A stretch of 64,000 nucleotides of DNA from positions 1,354,980 to 1,418,979 of the forward strand of contig NZ_RBWU01000001.1 of the NCBI RefSeq assembly GCF_003634705.1, given 5' to 3'. This DNA comes from Actinomadura pelletieri DSM 43383 (GTDB taxonomy: Bacteria > Actinomycetota > Actinomycetes > Streptosporangiales > Streptosporangiaceae). Positions 51,722-60,330 of the stretch are shown here, one piece after another. Below the pieces are notes generated by a model. That model worked only from the letters and a program-made list of their open reading frames with translations. It searched no databases and had not been told where the DNA came from. A program made the translations under genes and the position numbers. Each line of letters begins with the position of its first letter. Position 1 is the first letter of the stretch.

Positions 51722-52561
51722 GTGGAACGGGAACCTCGGGTCGCGTTCGTGCTCGGCGGCGGCGGTGTCCTCGGCGCGCACGAGGTCGGCATGTTGCGGG
51801 CTCTGGAGGAGAGCGGCATCAGACCCGACCTGGTCGTCGGTACGTCGATCGGCGCGCTGAACGGCGTGTTCGTCGCCGCGGAGCCCGGGGACGCGGCGAT
51901 CGAACGGCTCACCGGCCTGTGGTCGAACGACTCCGCCCGCTCCGTGTTCGGCGCGAACGTCATGGCGCGGTTGTGGACGCTCGCCCGCTCCGGCACCCAC
52001 CTGCACTCGAACGAACCGCTCCGCCGGATGCTGGACGAACTGCTTCCCGTCCGGACGTTCGAGGAACTGGCCGTCCCGTTCCAGTGCGTCGCCGCCGGGA
52101 TCGAGACGGCGATGGCGCACTGGTTCACCGAGGGACCGCTGATCCCGGCGGTGCTGGCCTCGTCCGCCGCGCCGGGGCTGCTGCCGCCCGTCCCGATCGG
52201 CGACCGGCACTACGTCGACGGCGGGCTCGTCCACAGCATCCCGGTCGGACGCGCCGTCATGCTCGGCGCCACCACCATCTACGTCCTGCACGTCGGACGC
52301 ATCGAGCGGGACCTGCCGCCGCCGCGCCGCCCCTGGGAGGTCGGCCTCATCGCGTTCGAGATCGCGCGACGGCACCGCTTCTTCGAGGAGATGGCGAACC
52401 TCCCGGACGACCTCACCGTGCACGTCCTCCCGGCGGGCGCCCGTCCGCAGAAGGCGGGCGTCGACCTCGCGCAGATGCGGTACCGGAACGCCACGGGCAT
52501 CGCCGCGCACATCGAACGCGCCTACGAGGCATCCTTGACCTACCTCAAGGAACGAGCGTGA
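51722..52561 (+). CDS. Patatin-like phospholipase
   Basis: A 279-residue lipid acyl hydrolase with a Ser-Asp dyad. The oxyanion loop is LGGGGVLGAHEVGML, nucleophile Ser is in GTSIGAL near residue 43, and Asp is in DGGLV near residue 164. It is followed one base later by an acyltransferase gene, so the two form a lipid-remodelling pair. Confidence 0.92.
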   Translation: MEREPRVAFVLGGGGVLGAHEVGMLRALEESGIRPDLVVGTSIGALNGVFVAAEPGDAAIERLTGLWSNDSARSVFGANVMARLWTLARSGTHLHSNEPLRRMLDELLPVRTFEELAVPFQCVAAGIETAMAHWFTEGPLIPAVLASSAAPGLLPPVPIGDRHYVDGGLVHSIPVGRAVMLGATTIYVLHVGRIERDLPPPRRPWEVGLIAFEIARRHRFFEEMANLPDDLTVHVLPAGARPQKAGVDLAQMRYRNATGIAAHIERAYEASLTYLKERA

Positions 52562-52562
52562 C

Positions 52563-53540
52563 ATGCCCCTGCCGCCCCCCATCGTCCGTCGCGTGCTGCT
52601 CACGCCGCTGCTGTTCGCCCTGACCCTGCTGATCGTCGTGCTGTTCCCGGTCGTCCAGCCGGTCGCGACACTCGCCGGACGCGACCGCCGCCGCGCCGCC
52701 CGGCTGCTCTGGTTCGCGCTGGCGTGGGGTACGCGGGAGTCGGTCGCCGTCCTGGAACTCGGCCGGCTGTGGGTCCGGCGCCGCACCCACGACGACCGGC
52801 ACTACGACGTGATCCGCCGCTATGTCGGCGCCCTGTACTCGGTCGCGGAACGGCGGCTCGGCCTGCGCATCGTGATCGACGGACCCGGGACCGGTACGGC
52901 GCCGGACGGCGACCGCCCGTTGATCGTCCTCAGCCGCCACGCGGGCCCGGGGGACGCGCTCCTCCTCGTCCACCACCTGCTCACCGACTACCGGCGGCGA
53001 CCCCGCGTCGTCATGAAGGCGCAACTGCAACTCGACCCGTGCATCGACATCGCCGCGAACCGCCTGCCGAACGCGTTCGTCACCCCGGGCGGCGGCGCCG
53101 TCGACGACATCGCCCGTCTCGCCGACGATCTCGGCCCCCGCGACGCGCTCGTCATCTTCCCCGAGGGCGGCAACTTCACCCCGCGACGGCGGCGGCGCGC
53201 GATCCGGCGGCTGACCCGCCTCCAGCGGCGGGACGAGGCGGAACGCGCGGCCGCGATGCGGAACGTGATGCCGCCGCGGCCCGGCGGGGTCCTCGCCGCG
53301 CTCGACTCCGCCCCGACCGCCGACGTCGTGTTCGTCGCGCACACCGGCCTCGACCACATGGCCACGGTCGGTGACGTCTGGCGCCGTGTCCCCCTCACCG
53401 AACCCGTCCGCGCCCGCTGGTGGCGGATCCCCGCCGAGGACGTCCCCGACGGCCGCGACGCCCGCACCGACTGGCTGTACACGCAGTGGGAACGCGCCGA
53501 CGCCTGGATCACCGCCAACCGCGCACCCGTCCCCGAGTGA
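52563..53540 (+). CDS. 1-acylglycerol-3-phosphate acyltransferase-like protein (PlsC)
   Basis: A 325-residue membrane-associated acyltransferase. A hydrophobic segment is at residues about 10-40. The catalytic H-x4-D is SRHAGPGD near residue 125, and the substrate motif FPEGGNFTP is near residue 199. It transfers a fatty acyl group to a phospholipid or related acceptor. It is coupled to the patatin-like gene and followed by the S4 protein gene. Confidence 0.9.
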   Translation: MPLPPPIVRRVLLTPLLFALTLLIVVLFPVVQPVATLAGRDRRRAARLLWFALAWGTRESVAVLELGRLWVRRRTHDDRHYDVIRRYVGALYSVAERRLGLRIVIDGPGTGTAPDGDRPLIVLSRHAGPGDALLLVHHLLTDYRRRPRVVMKAQLQLDPCIDIAANRLPNAFVTPGGGAVDDIARLADDLGPRDALVIFPEGGNFTPRRRRRAIRRLTRLQRRDEAERAAAMRNVMPPRPGGVLAALDSAPTADVVFVAHTGLDHMATVGDVWRRVPLTEPVRARWWRIPAEDVPDGRDARTDWLYTQWERADAWITANRAPVPE

Positions 53541-53552
53541 CATCATGGACGT

Positions 53553-53957
53553 ATGGGCGACGAGGGGACGGTGCGGGTCGACCTGTGGATCTGGTCGGTG
53601 CGCCTGCTGAAGACCCGTTCGATGGCGACGACCGCCTGCCGCGCGGGGCATGTCCGCGTGAACGACGAACGCGCCAAACCGTCCACCACGGTGAAGCCCG
53701 GTGACGAGGTCCGGCTCCGCCATGATGGACGGGAACGGATCGTCGTCGTGAAGCGGATCATCCGCAAACGGGTCGGAGCGCCCACCGCGCAGGAATGCCT
53801 CATCGACAAGAGCCCGCCTCCGCCGCCGCCCGAGGCCCTCATCCCGGTCGGTCGCCGGGAGCGCGGCGCGGGCCGTCCCACCAAACGGGACCGCCGCGAG
53901 CTGGAACGCATCCTCGACCGCTACCGCGTCCTCAACGAACCACCCGCGCAGGACTGA
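53553..53957 (+). CDS. S4-domain RNA-binding protein (HslR/Hsp15-like)
   Basis: A 134-residue protein. The S4 domain (VRVDLWIWSVRLLKTRSMATTACRAGHVRVNDERAKPSTTVKPGDEV) is followed by a basic tail with RRERGAGRPTKRDRRELE, as in Hsp15, which binds 50S subunits with stalled nascent chains. The 3' end overlaps the convergent HExxH gene by 26 bases. Confidence 0.9.
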   Translation: MGDEGTVRVDLWIWSVRLLKTRSMATTACRAGHVRVNDERAKPSTTVKPGDEVRLRHDGRERIVVVKRIIRKRVGAPTAQECLIDKSPPPPPPEALIPVGRRERGAGRPTKRDRRELERILDRYRVLNEPPAQD

Positions 53958-55281
53958 CCGCCCCGGCTCCGGCGCGCGGGCGGCCGTTGCGCCGCGTCCA
54001 GCAGGCACGGTGCCGCGCGGCCTTGCGGGACGCCGACCGCATCGCCTTGGCGGGCACCGGTTCGCGCGCCCACCGGCGCAGGGTGCCGGCCATGCCATGG
54101 ACGAAGTCGACACCGGCCGGGGTCAGGCCGTCACCCCGCAGCAGGCTGTCGCACGCCCACAGAGCCGCCGCCCGCCAGCGTTCGAACTCGGTGTGCGCGT
54201 GCATGTCGCCGGGCGTCCACCCGCGCTCGCGCCGCCAGAACGCGGCGACGCCGAGGTGCGCGTACGTGCCCTGAAGCAGCCCGTACACGGGACGGGGATC
54301 GTTCCGCCACGGAGCGTAGTACAGCCGGTCATGGCCGGGACGGATCATCGGGACCGCCTCGAGCAGCGCGGCCAGCTTGATGTGCTGTGTCTCGTGGGCC
54401 AGGACGAGGGCCAGCGCGCGGGCGTCGGAGGTCGCGGAGAACCCGATGGTGCCGTGCGCCGCGCGGGAACTGGCGCTGGTCCGCCCGGTGCCGGGGTCGG
54501 CGAGGGGCGTCACCACCCGGACGACCACGCTCACCTCCTCGGCCACGGCTCGGTGGCGGCCGACCAGATGGTGCCAGGCGGCCGAGAGATCTTCGGCCCA
54601 GCACCGCAGTTCGGACCCCGGGAGCCGGTCGCGCAGCGCGCCGCCGGGCAGCCGGTACGGGTCGAGGTCGTCGATCAGGACGTCCAGCGACAGCCCCGCC
54701 GAGGACACCGAGACGCGCCGCAGCCCGAGCCAGCCCGGCGCGTCGGTGCGCGCGTCGGCGGGCACCTCGACCCGGGTACCGGGGGCCTCGACCACCGCGC
54801 GACCGTCCGCGACACGCACCGTCGCGGACATGGCGGGCCGGTCGAGGACGGCGGCGCCCAGCGACGGCAACATGACCGTCGTGCCCCTGACCGGCACGGT
54901 GACGGTCGCGTCGTGACCGGCGCGGATCGCCGTGGCCGCGGCGACCGTGGCGAGCTGCTCCAAGGCGCCGGCCGAACCGCCACGGCGGGCGTCCCGGATC
55001 GATCGGGCCGCCCATGCGCCGACCGCCGGATGCCGGAGCACCCGGCGGGCCTCCTCCGGGTGGGCGGCGTCCAGATCGGCGAGCATCCGGTAGGCGTGCC
55101 GGACCCGGTCGGCCGTCCCCGGGTCGCCGGACGAACGCGCCTGCTCCGCCACCGCGCGCACGAGAAGCAGATGCCGGCTCGTCTGGATGTCGTCCAGCAT
55201 CCGCGTCGCCGGAATTCCCCCCGCACCCCTGGCCAGTTCCCGCAGGAGATGGGCGGGCGGCCGGTGGTAGAAAACGTCCAT
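53932..55281 (-). CDS. HExxH-motif peptide-modifying enzyme of the FxSxx system
   Basis: A 449-residue protein. The N-terminal helical region (RELARGAGGIPATRMLDDIQTSRHLLLVRAV) and the motif H296-E-T-Q-H300, followed by AALLEAV, RLYYAPWRNDPRPVYGLLQGTYAHLGVAAFWRR, match the HEXXH-domain family that co-occurs with FxsB. Members are annotated as 2-oxoglutarate-dependent peptide beta-hydroxylases. The gene lies eight bases after fxsB, so the two are coexpressed and probably modify the same precursor. A GTG at 55293 overlapping the fxsB stop (GTGA) is an alternative start. Confidence 0.88.
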   Translation of the reverse strand: MDVFYHRPPAHLLRELARGAGGIPATRMLDDIQTSRHLLLVRAVAEQARSSGDPGTADRVRHAYRMLADLDAAHPEEARRVLRHPAVGAWAARSIRDARRGGSAGALEQLATVAAATAIRAGHDATVTVPVRGTTVMLPSLGAAVLDRPAMSATVRVADGRAVVEAPGTRVEVPADARTDAPGWLGLRRVSVSSAGLSLDVLIDDLDPYRLPGGALRDRLPGSELRCWAEDLSAAWHHLVGRHRAVAEEVSVVVRVVTPLADPGTGRTSASSRAAHGTIGFSATSDARALALVLAHETQHIKLAALLEAVPMIRPGHDRLYYAPWRNDPRPVYGLLQGTYAHLGVAAFWRRERGWTPGDMHAHTEFERWRAAALWACDSLLRGDGLTPAGVDFVHGMAGTLRRWAREPVPAKAMRSASRKAARHRACWTRRNGRPRAGAGAVSPARVVR

Positions 55282-55289
55282 GTCAGCTC

Positions 55290-56561
55290 TCACTTCGCGG
55301 CCATTCCGGACAGGTCGGCGGCGAGCCTGGATCGGATGTGCAGAATGAGTTCGCGAAGGTCCGGGCAGAACACCGAGGGATTGTCGAAGCCGTTCGATTC
55401 GCGGTAGCGGTGCGCGTAATGGCCGCCACCGCACACATCGCGGACGGGACATGACAGGCATGTCTGGCACAACGCCCGCAAGCCGATTTGTCGGGCCGCC
55501 ATGAACGGTGACAGCAGCACCGAGTCGAAGGAATCCCGGAACACGTGCCCCCCGGTCTCCGGCGCACCGGGAAACGCGGACTTCAGGATGTCGGACTGCT
55601 CGATCGCCCCATCCGTCTCCACGACGACCATGCCGACCGGTGAGACCCCGACCGCCTCACTCGTGGACGCCCCACCGAGCAGCAGGTGCAGGATCTCCTG
55701 GAACAGCCGGACGCCGGTCTCCCGTCTTGGCGCGTCGTACCAGCGGTCGAACACCGTGGCCAACCAGTCGCCGTAGGGCGTGGCCGTGGAGCCGTCCCGC
55801 CGTCCCGGTGGCGGCTCGGACCAGTTCGCGTGCGGCAGCAGCAGATCGACGACGGGTGGGCCGTACCGCAGCAGGGCCTCGTAGGTCTCCACCGGGTCGT
55901 TGCGGAGGTCGACCGTGCACAGCAGCCCGGCGAACAGATGCCGGTACCGGTCGGAGGTGAGCCGTTCGAGCGCGGTGTGGACGGCGGCGTGACTGCCTCG
56001 CCCGTCGGGGCGGCGCCGGTGGCGGTCGTGCGCGGCGGCGGTGCCGTCGAGGCTCACCCCGACCCGCACGTCGAGCGCGTCGAAGAGGCGCAGTTCCTCC
56101 TCGCCCAGCCGGACGGCGTTGGTCTGGACGATGGCACGGACCCGGTCGCGACCGTCCGGGCCGGAACCAGCGGCCCTCCGCACCGCCTCGCGCGTCGTGC
56201 GGACGGTGTCTCCGATAAGGCCGGTCCCGGCCAGCAGGGGTTCGCCGCCGTGCAGGATGAGCGCGACGGACGGGAGGTCGTGCTCCCGGACGTGCTCGGC
56301 GATGCGCTCTGCCGTACGGGCGAGCACCATCGGCGCCATCCGGTGCGGGCGCCCGCGCCAGCTCTGGTCGCTCATCCGGTAGACGTAGCAGTGGTCGCAC
56401 GCCAGATCGCACCGACTGGCGATCTTGAGGACGAACTGCCGGAACGGGGTCGGCCGCCAGCCGTCGGCCAGGAGCGCGGCCACGTCCGGCTCCGCCGGGC
56501 GGCCCGGCCGCGGCGGGCGCACGGTGGCACCGGCTTCGATGAAAGCCGCTTCCTCGCTCAT
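55290..56561 (-). CDS. fxsB: FxsB-type radical SAM/SPASM peptide maturase
   Basis: A 423-residue radical SAM enzyme. The [4Fe-4S] motif is C51-D-L-A-C55-D-H-C58, the SAM-binding GGEP is in LILHGGEPLL near residue 108, and the C-terminal SPASM region has CQTCLSCPVRDVCGGGHYAHRY plus a final Cys in NPSVFCPDL. FxsB relatives are reported to form three-residue cyclophane cross-links on aromatic side chains. It is divergent from the small precursor gene, with 128 bases between starts. A GTG at 56567 is an alternative start. Confidence 0.93.
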   Translation of the reverse strand: MSEEAAFIEAGATVRPPRPGRPAEPDVAALLADGWRPTPFRQFVLKIASRCDLACDHCYVYRMSDQSWRGRPHRMAPMVLARTAERIAEHVREHDLPSVALILHGGEPLLAGTGLIGDTVRTTREAVRRAAGSGPDGRDRVRAIVQTNAVRLGEEELRLFDALDVRVGVSLDGTAAAHDRHRRRPDGRGSHAAVHTALERLTSDRYRHLFAGLLCTVDLRNDPVETYEALLRYGPPVVDLLLPHANWSEPPPGRRDGSTATPYGDWLATVFDRWYDAPRRETGVRLFQEILHLLLGGASTSEAVGVSPVGMVVVETDGAIEQSDILKSAFPGAPETGGHVFRDSFDSVLLSPFMAARQIGLRALCQTCLSCPVRDVCGGGHYAHRYRESNGFDNPSVFCPDLRELILHIRSRLAADLSGMAAK

Positions 56562-56689
56562 GCGCACCCCGGCTTCCGGTACGGCCGTCTTCCGGGGCCG
56601 ACCCGGTACGGCCCGAACGGGCGTCCTTTAAGCCGATGTCATCGCCCCGTCCTTCCCGGCAAAATAACATCTTCTCTGGAGGTGTTTCC

Positions 56690-56878
56690 ATGGCCGATAC
56701 CGGAGTGGACCGCGCCGATCAGTTGCCGGATGTCAGCGCCATCCCCTTGCACGCCCTCGACGATCTCGAAGAATCCGCCCTGGGGCGCGCACTGCACCGG
56801 ATATTTGTGTCACTCGACACAGAACAGGCCGAGGCGATCGCCGGTTTCCAGTCTGTGATCGATGAAGACTTGAAATGA
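56690..56878 (+). CDS. fxsA: FxSxx-like small precursor peptide (FxsA), extended C-terminus
   Basis: A 62-residue acidic peptide with a strong SD (TGGAGGTG at 56677-56684). It has the family leader pattern QLPDVSAIPLHALDDLE and the F53-Q-S-V-I57 motif, but where known precursors end after FxSxx this one continues with D-E-D-L-K. A second F-V-S lies at 39-41. It is the likely substrate of FxsB and of the HExxH enzyme. A TGA occurs two bases out of frame right after the Ile codon, so a small indel could have removed the original stop. Confidence 0.85.
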   Translation: MADTGVDRADQLPDVSAIPLHALDDLEESALGRALHRIFVSLDTEQAEAIAGFQSVIDEDLK

Positions 56879-56911
56879 ACATGCCAATGACCGAATCCGG
56901 TCGAGCCATGA

Positions 56912-57826
56912 TCAAGGGTGACGCAGCTCTTTGATCTGCCGGACGAGTTCGGTCACGCGTGGCAACGCGGGATCGTTGTACGCCGAGATCTCCAGGGTGG
57001 CCGTCATCTCGTCCAGCATGGCCGCGTCCGGATGCCGGATCGCGCGCCGCACCACCGCGGCCAGCATCACCATGGACGATCCGTCCCTGATGTCGAGCGG
57101 CCCGAGCCGGATCTCCATCTCCTTGATCCAGTCGTGGATTCCCCCCGAGTTCCGGAGCGGCTCCACCATGTACAGCGCCCGGACGAGACGCGCCCGCAGC
57201 TCCGCCGGGACCGTTCCGCGAGGTGGAAGCGGCAGCGGAGGCGGCGACGCCGACGAGGTCGCGTCGCCGAACGCGGGCCGCACGGCGACGGCCTCGGCCC
57301 GGTCGAGCGGAGGCAGGGCCGCCCGGTCGGCCTCGACGATCCATCCGGCGATCGTCTTGAGCGCCTGGAGGTAGGGCTTGCCGCCGACGCGTTTGAGGTC
57401 GATCAGCAGGTCGTCGCCGAGGCTGCGGTGGGCGTTCTGCAAGCGGGCGATCACCTCGGGCTGGTCCGTGTCCGCCGACCAGCGCAGCGGTATCAGGCAC
57501 CGGGCGGGCTCGGCGTCCGGGTCGGTGGACACGCGGCCGATCCGCTCGGCGAAGATCCCCCATTCCCGTCCGCACCAGCCGCTCTTGCCGTAGTCGGTGG
57601 ACAGTAACGCGATCATCGAACGCGCGGTGCGGGCCCGGTCGATGAGCACCGTCTTCCAGTCGTCGCCGGGATACACGCCCTCGCGGTCAAGGAATCCGAC
57701 GTTCTTTCGGTCACGACCGAGCAGCAGCCGCACCTCCACATCGAGATCGTCGAAGAACTCGGCGACCAGGTTCTCATCGACATGGCGCGAGTAACTGAGG
57801 AAGAAGGCATAGGGGGTATCGGACAT
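56912..57826 (-). CDS. fxsC: TIR-like FxsC protein with C-terminal effector-associated-type domain
   Basis: A 304-residue protein. The N-terminal TIR-like domain (AFFLSYSRHVDENLVAEFFDDL) carries W84-C-G-R-E88, at the place of the catalytic Glu of NAD-cleaving TIR domains. A linker with LDRAEAVAVRPAFG precedes a C-terminal helical domain (about 205-304, containing RHPD and NDPALP) that is clearly related to the C-terminus of the next gene upstream. GGAAGG six bases before 57826 selects this ATG over a TTG at 57856. It is the last gene of a three-gene operon. Confidence 0.85.
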   Translation of the reverse strand: MSDTPYAFFLSYSRHVDENLVAEFFDDLDVEVRLLLGRDRKNVGFLDREGVYPGDDWKTVLIDRARTARSMIALLSTDYGKSGWCGREWGIFAERIGRVSTDPDAEPARCLIPLRWSADTDQPEVIARLQNAHRSLGDDLLIDLKRVGGKPYLQALKTIAGWIVEADRAALPPLDRAEAVAVRPAFGDATSSASPPPLPLPPRGTVPAELRARLVRALYMVEPLRNSGGIHDWIKEMEIRLGPLDIRDGSSMVMLAAVVRRAIRHPDAAMLDEMTATLEISAYNDPALPRVTELVRQIKELRHP

Positions 57827-57852
57827 CGGCATCCTTCCGGGGTCGCCGGCCG

Positions 57853-58926
57853 TCAAGGGAATTGGATCTCTTTCATGGCGCTGATGAGTTCGTCCACTTT
57901 GGGGAGTGCGGGATCATTATTGGCCAGGATCCGCAGCGCGGCGGGGATTTCGTCGATAATCGAGGGGTCGGGGTGCCGCAGGCTCCGGCGGATGAGTTTG
58001 CTCAGTCTCACCCGGATATGGGATCCCGAGGTGTCGATCGCCCCGACCTGATCTTCGATGTTCTTGATCCATTCATCGAAATCGGTGGTCAGCACCTCGA
58101 CCTCGCGCAGCGCGTCGATGAGTTGCTCCCGCAGCGACGAACTCACGATCCGGCATGGGTCCTGTTCACCGGTGTCGGGGGAACGCGGTCGCGGCACCGA
58201 AACGGGTGCAGGTGCCGGTGTGGGCGGGTCCGGTGTGAACAGGCCCGGTGCGGGCGTGGCCGTCGAGCGACCGATGTCGATCAGGGCGAGGCAGGCGTCG
58301 ATGTCGAGGTCCGGGTTCTCCAGCAGCAGATCGCCCACCTCGCTGAGGAGCGCGGGCCGGTGGCCGAGCGCGTCGGCGAGCCGGGTGGCCTGGGCCGGGT
58401 TCAGCATGGGGGCCTTCCCCGTCAGCAGCAGCACGGACTCCGCGGGGTTCAGCGGCCCCAGCGGGTACGGGCGGACGCCGTCGGCGTCCCCACATCCGTC
58501 CGCGCAGGTGATCAGCACGTGCCCCCGCCCGCCGGGCAGATGGCCGTCCAGTTCCCCGGGCGTGCCGACTCCGTCGTAGACGGTCAGCCAGGACGGGTCC
58601 GGCGTGACCGCCGGGCCGGTCTTCTGCCGGAGGGAGTCCCACTGGGCGCCCAGGCCGGTCGGCGCGCGGGCGTCGAACCACCAGATCACCTCGTAGCGCT
58701 GCCCGAACCGGTGGCAGTACTCCAGCGCGAACGCGCTCTTGCCCGACCGCTCCAGCCCCTCCGCGTCGGTGATCACCAGGGGCCGGTCCCGCAGCAGCTC
58801 GCTGACCTCTTCGAGCGCGTCGTCGCGGCCGGCGAAGCGCGGGTCGCGCGGGCCGCGGTTGCAGACGGGCGGCGGGACGCCCGGAGCGCGGATACGCTCC
58901 GGTACGGACGGCAGTTGCGGGGTCAT
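57853..58926 (-). CDS. Short STAND-type NTPase with C-terminal effector-associated-type domain
   Basis: A 357-residue protein. The NB-ARC-like module (DPRFAGRDDALEEVSELLRDRPLVI, Walker A GLERSGKS with Lys63, then EVIWWFDARAPTGL) has a shortened helical part, followed by a Pro-rich linker. The C-terminal domain of about 95 residues has RHPD and NDPALP in common with the FxsC protein. It has no TPR or WD repeats, unlike full STAND proteins. The shared C-terminal domain suggests that the two proteins bind each other or a common partner. Confidence 0.8.
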   Translation of the reverse strand: MTPQLPSVPERIRAPGVPPPVCNRGPRDPRFAGRDDALEEVSELLRDRPLVITDAEGLERSGKSAFALEYCHRFGQRYEVIWWFDARAPTGLGAQWDSLRQKTGPAVTPDPSWLTVYDGVGTPGELDGHLPGGRGHVLITCADGCGDADGVRPYPLGPLNPAESVLLLTGKAPMLNPAQATRLADALGHRPALLSEVGDLLLENPDLDIDACLALIDIGRSTATPAPGLFTPDPPTPAPAPVSVPRPRSPDTGEQDPCRIVSSSLREQLIDALREVEVLTTDFDEWIKNIEDQVGAIDTSGSHIRVRLSKLIRRSLRHPDPSIIDEIPAALRILANNDPALPKVDELISAMKEIQFP

Positions 58927-58941
58927 GAGATTTCGGACCGG

Positions 58942-59973
58942 TCAGGCGGAACGCCGTCGGACCGCGTCCAGGAACATCCTGATCACGGTCTCGTCGAGCC
59001 CGGACATGCGGATGACGCGCCCGCTCAGCCCGCCCGGCAGCGGACCGCTGTCGACCTGGACCGGAATGACGGGCGCGCCCTCGTCCGGAGAACCGGTCAG
59101 CTCCTCCTCGAAGTCGACGTTGCCCTCGGGGACGAGGGCCGCCATGTGCGGGGCGACGAAGTTCTGGGAGAGCACGGTGACGACGCGTTCGGCGCTGTGC
59201 CGGGCCCTGGCGACCGCCTCGCTCAGGCGCTCGGCCAGACCCGCGTTCCAACGCACCAGTTCGACCTCGTAGTCGTGGGACTGCAACAGTTGACGCAGAT
59301 AGTCGGCCCAGGGCTGGTCCGCGCCGACATAGTTGATCGCAACGGTGCGCGGGGGCGCGTCCGGTTCGGTCGACCGTGGCGCCGACGCCTGCGCGGTGAC
59401 CGGAACCCGCGATCCGAAGGCCGCTCCGAAGGCCGGTCGGACGGTCGCCGCCGTGGCCTCGTCCAGCGGTGCGAGCCCCGCCCGCCCGGCGTCCAGGACG
59501 CCGGCCGCGACCGCGCTCACGACCGCGTAGTAGCCGCCCGCCCCGTCGAGTTCCCGGGTGCGCATGAGGTGGAGAAGCCCGCATGTGGCGTAGGGCTCGG
59601 CGTCGATCCGCGTCCAGAAACCGGGCATCGGCCGGACGGCGTCGGGCGGTTCCGTCTCGACGTCCAGCGGCTTCCACCAGCGGACGGGGATCAGACAGCG
59701 ATCGCGCTCCCGTGGGGCGCCCGCCACCCGTTCGGTGAAGATCGCCCATTCATGGCCGCAGCGCAGGTCGCGAAAGTGGGTGGGGGAGATGAGCGACACC
59801 AGTGCCGGAGCCCGCGCGGCCGCCGGAACGGAGTCGCCACCCGGTTCGATCAGGATGCCCTCGATGAACGGGCCGAGCCGACCGCGAATCTCGTTTTCGA
59901 GATCATTGTGGAAACGGCGGACCCAGGCCCGGTCCTCGCCTCCGGCGTAGCTGGTGAGGAAGTGAGTCTTCAC
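58942..59973 (-). CDS. Double TIR-like protein
   Basis: A protein of 343 residues with two TIR-like domains. The first (KTHFLTSYAGGEDRAWVRRF, with CGHE75 at the active-site place) and its linker LDEATAATVRPAFG are related to the FxsC protein. The second (residues about 215-340, RTVAINYVGADQPWADYLRQLL and VVTVLSQNFV) is a TIR/SEFIR-like fold, probably a binding domain. GCGAGGTGAC supports the GTG at 59973, where homology begins; a GTG at 60042 would add 23 Pro-rich residues. It is the first gene of the operon. Confidence 0.78.
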   Translation of the reverse strand: MKTHFLTSYAGGEDRAWVRRFHNDLENEIRGRLGPFIEGILIEPGGDSVPAAARAPALVSLISPTHFRDLRCGHEWAIFTERVAGAPRERDRCLIPVRWWKPLDVETEPPDAVRPMPGFWTRIDAEPYATCGLLHLMRTRELDGAGGYYAVVSAVAAGVLDAGRAGLAPLDEATAATVRPAFGAAFGSRVPVTAQASAPRSTEPDAPPRTVAINYVGADQPWADYLRQLLQSHDYEVELVRWNAGLAERLSEAVARARHSAERVVTVLSQNFVAPHMAALVPEGNVDFEEELTGSPDEGAPVIPVQVDSGPLPGGLSGRVIRMSGLDETVIRMFLDAVRRRSA

Positions 59974-60042
59974 GTCACCTCGCAGTCCACGAACGGGCAC
60001 GCCTGGAGTGTCCGGGGTGGAGGGCCGGGGGCGGCCGTTCAC

Positions 60043-60330
60043 TCAACACGACCATCGTAAGGGACCGGCCGTCTTCCGGCGGGAAAACAGGTCAAGACAT
60101 CGCCTGCGACAGTGAACACAAACCATTACCTCACATCGCGGGCCGCAAACGTAGACAGTCGGCCGACTGTGGCCAGAGAGTGATCTGTTTTGGATGGCCG
60201 AAATCGGGCGCAACCCGACCGTTTACCGGGATGACCGTTGCAGGTGAACAGCGACGCTGCCTGGATATATGATGCCTATCACCAGCTTTTCAGAACCGTT
60301 GTGCACTTGGGGCCCAGGGCGGGGGCGAAG
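60043..60330. other. Divergent intergenic region of the FxSxx system
   Basis: About 290 bases between the double-TIR gene and fxsT, more AT-rich at 60176-60290. A TTGCAG (60238) and GGATAT/TATATG (about 60263-60271) could be promoter elements, but spacing is poor. No gene or strong dyad is seen. Confidence 0.4.

Noticed and set aside
53795..54274. Plus-strand frame across the S4/HExxH convergent junction
   Set aside because: The two convergent genes fully explain the sequence; the frame has no family features.
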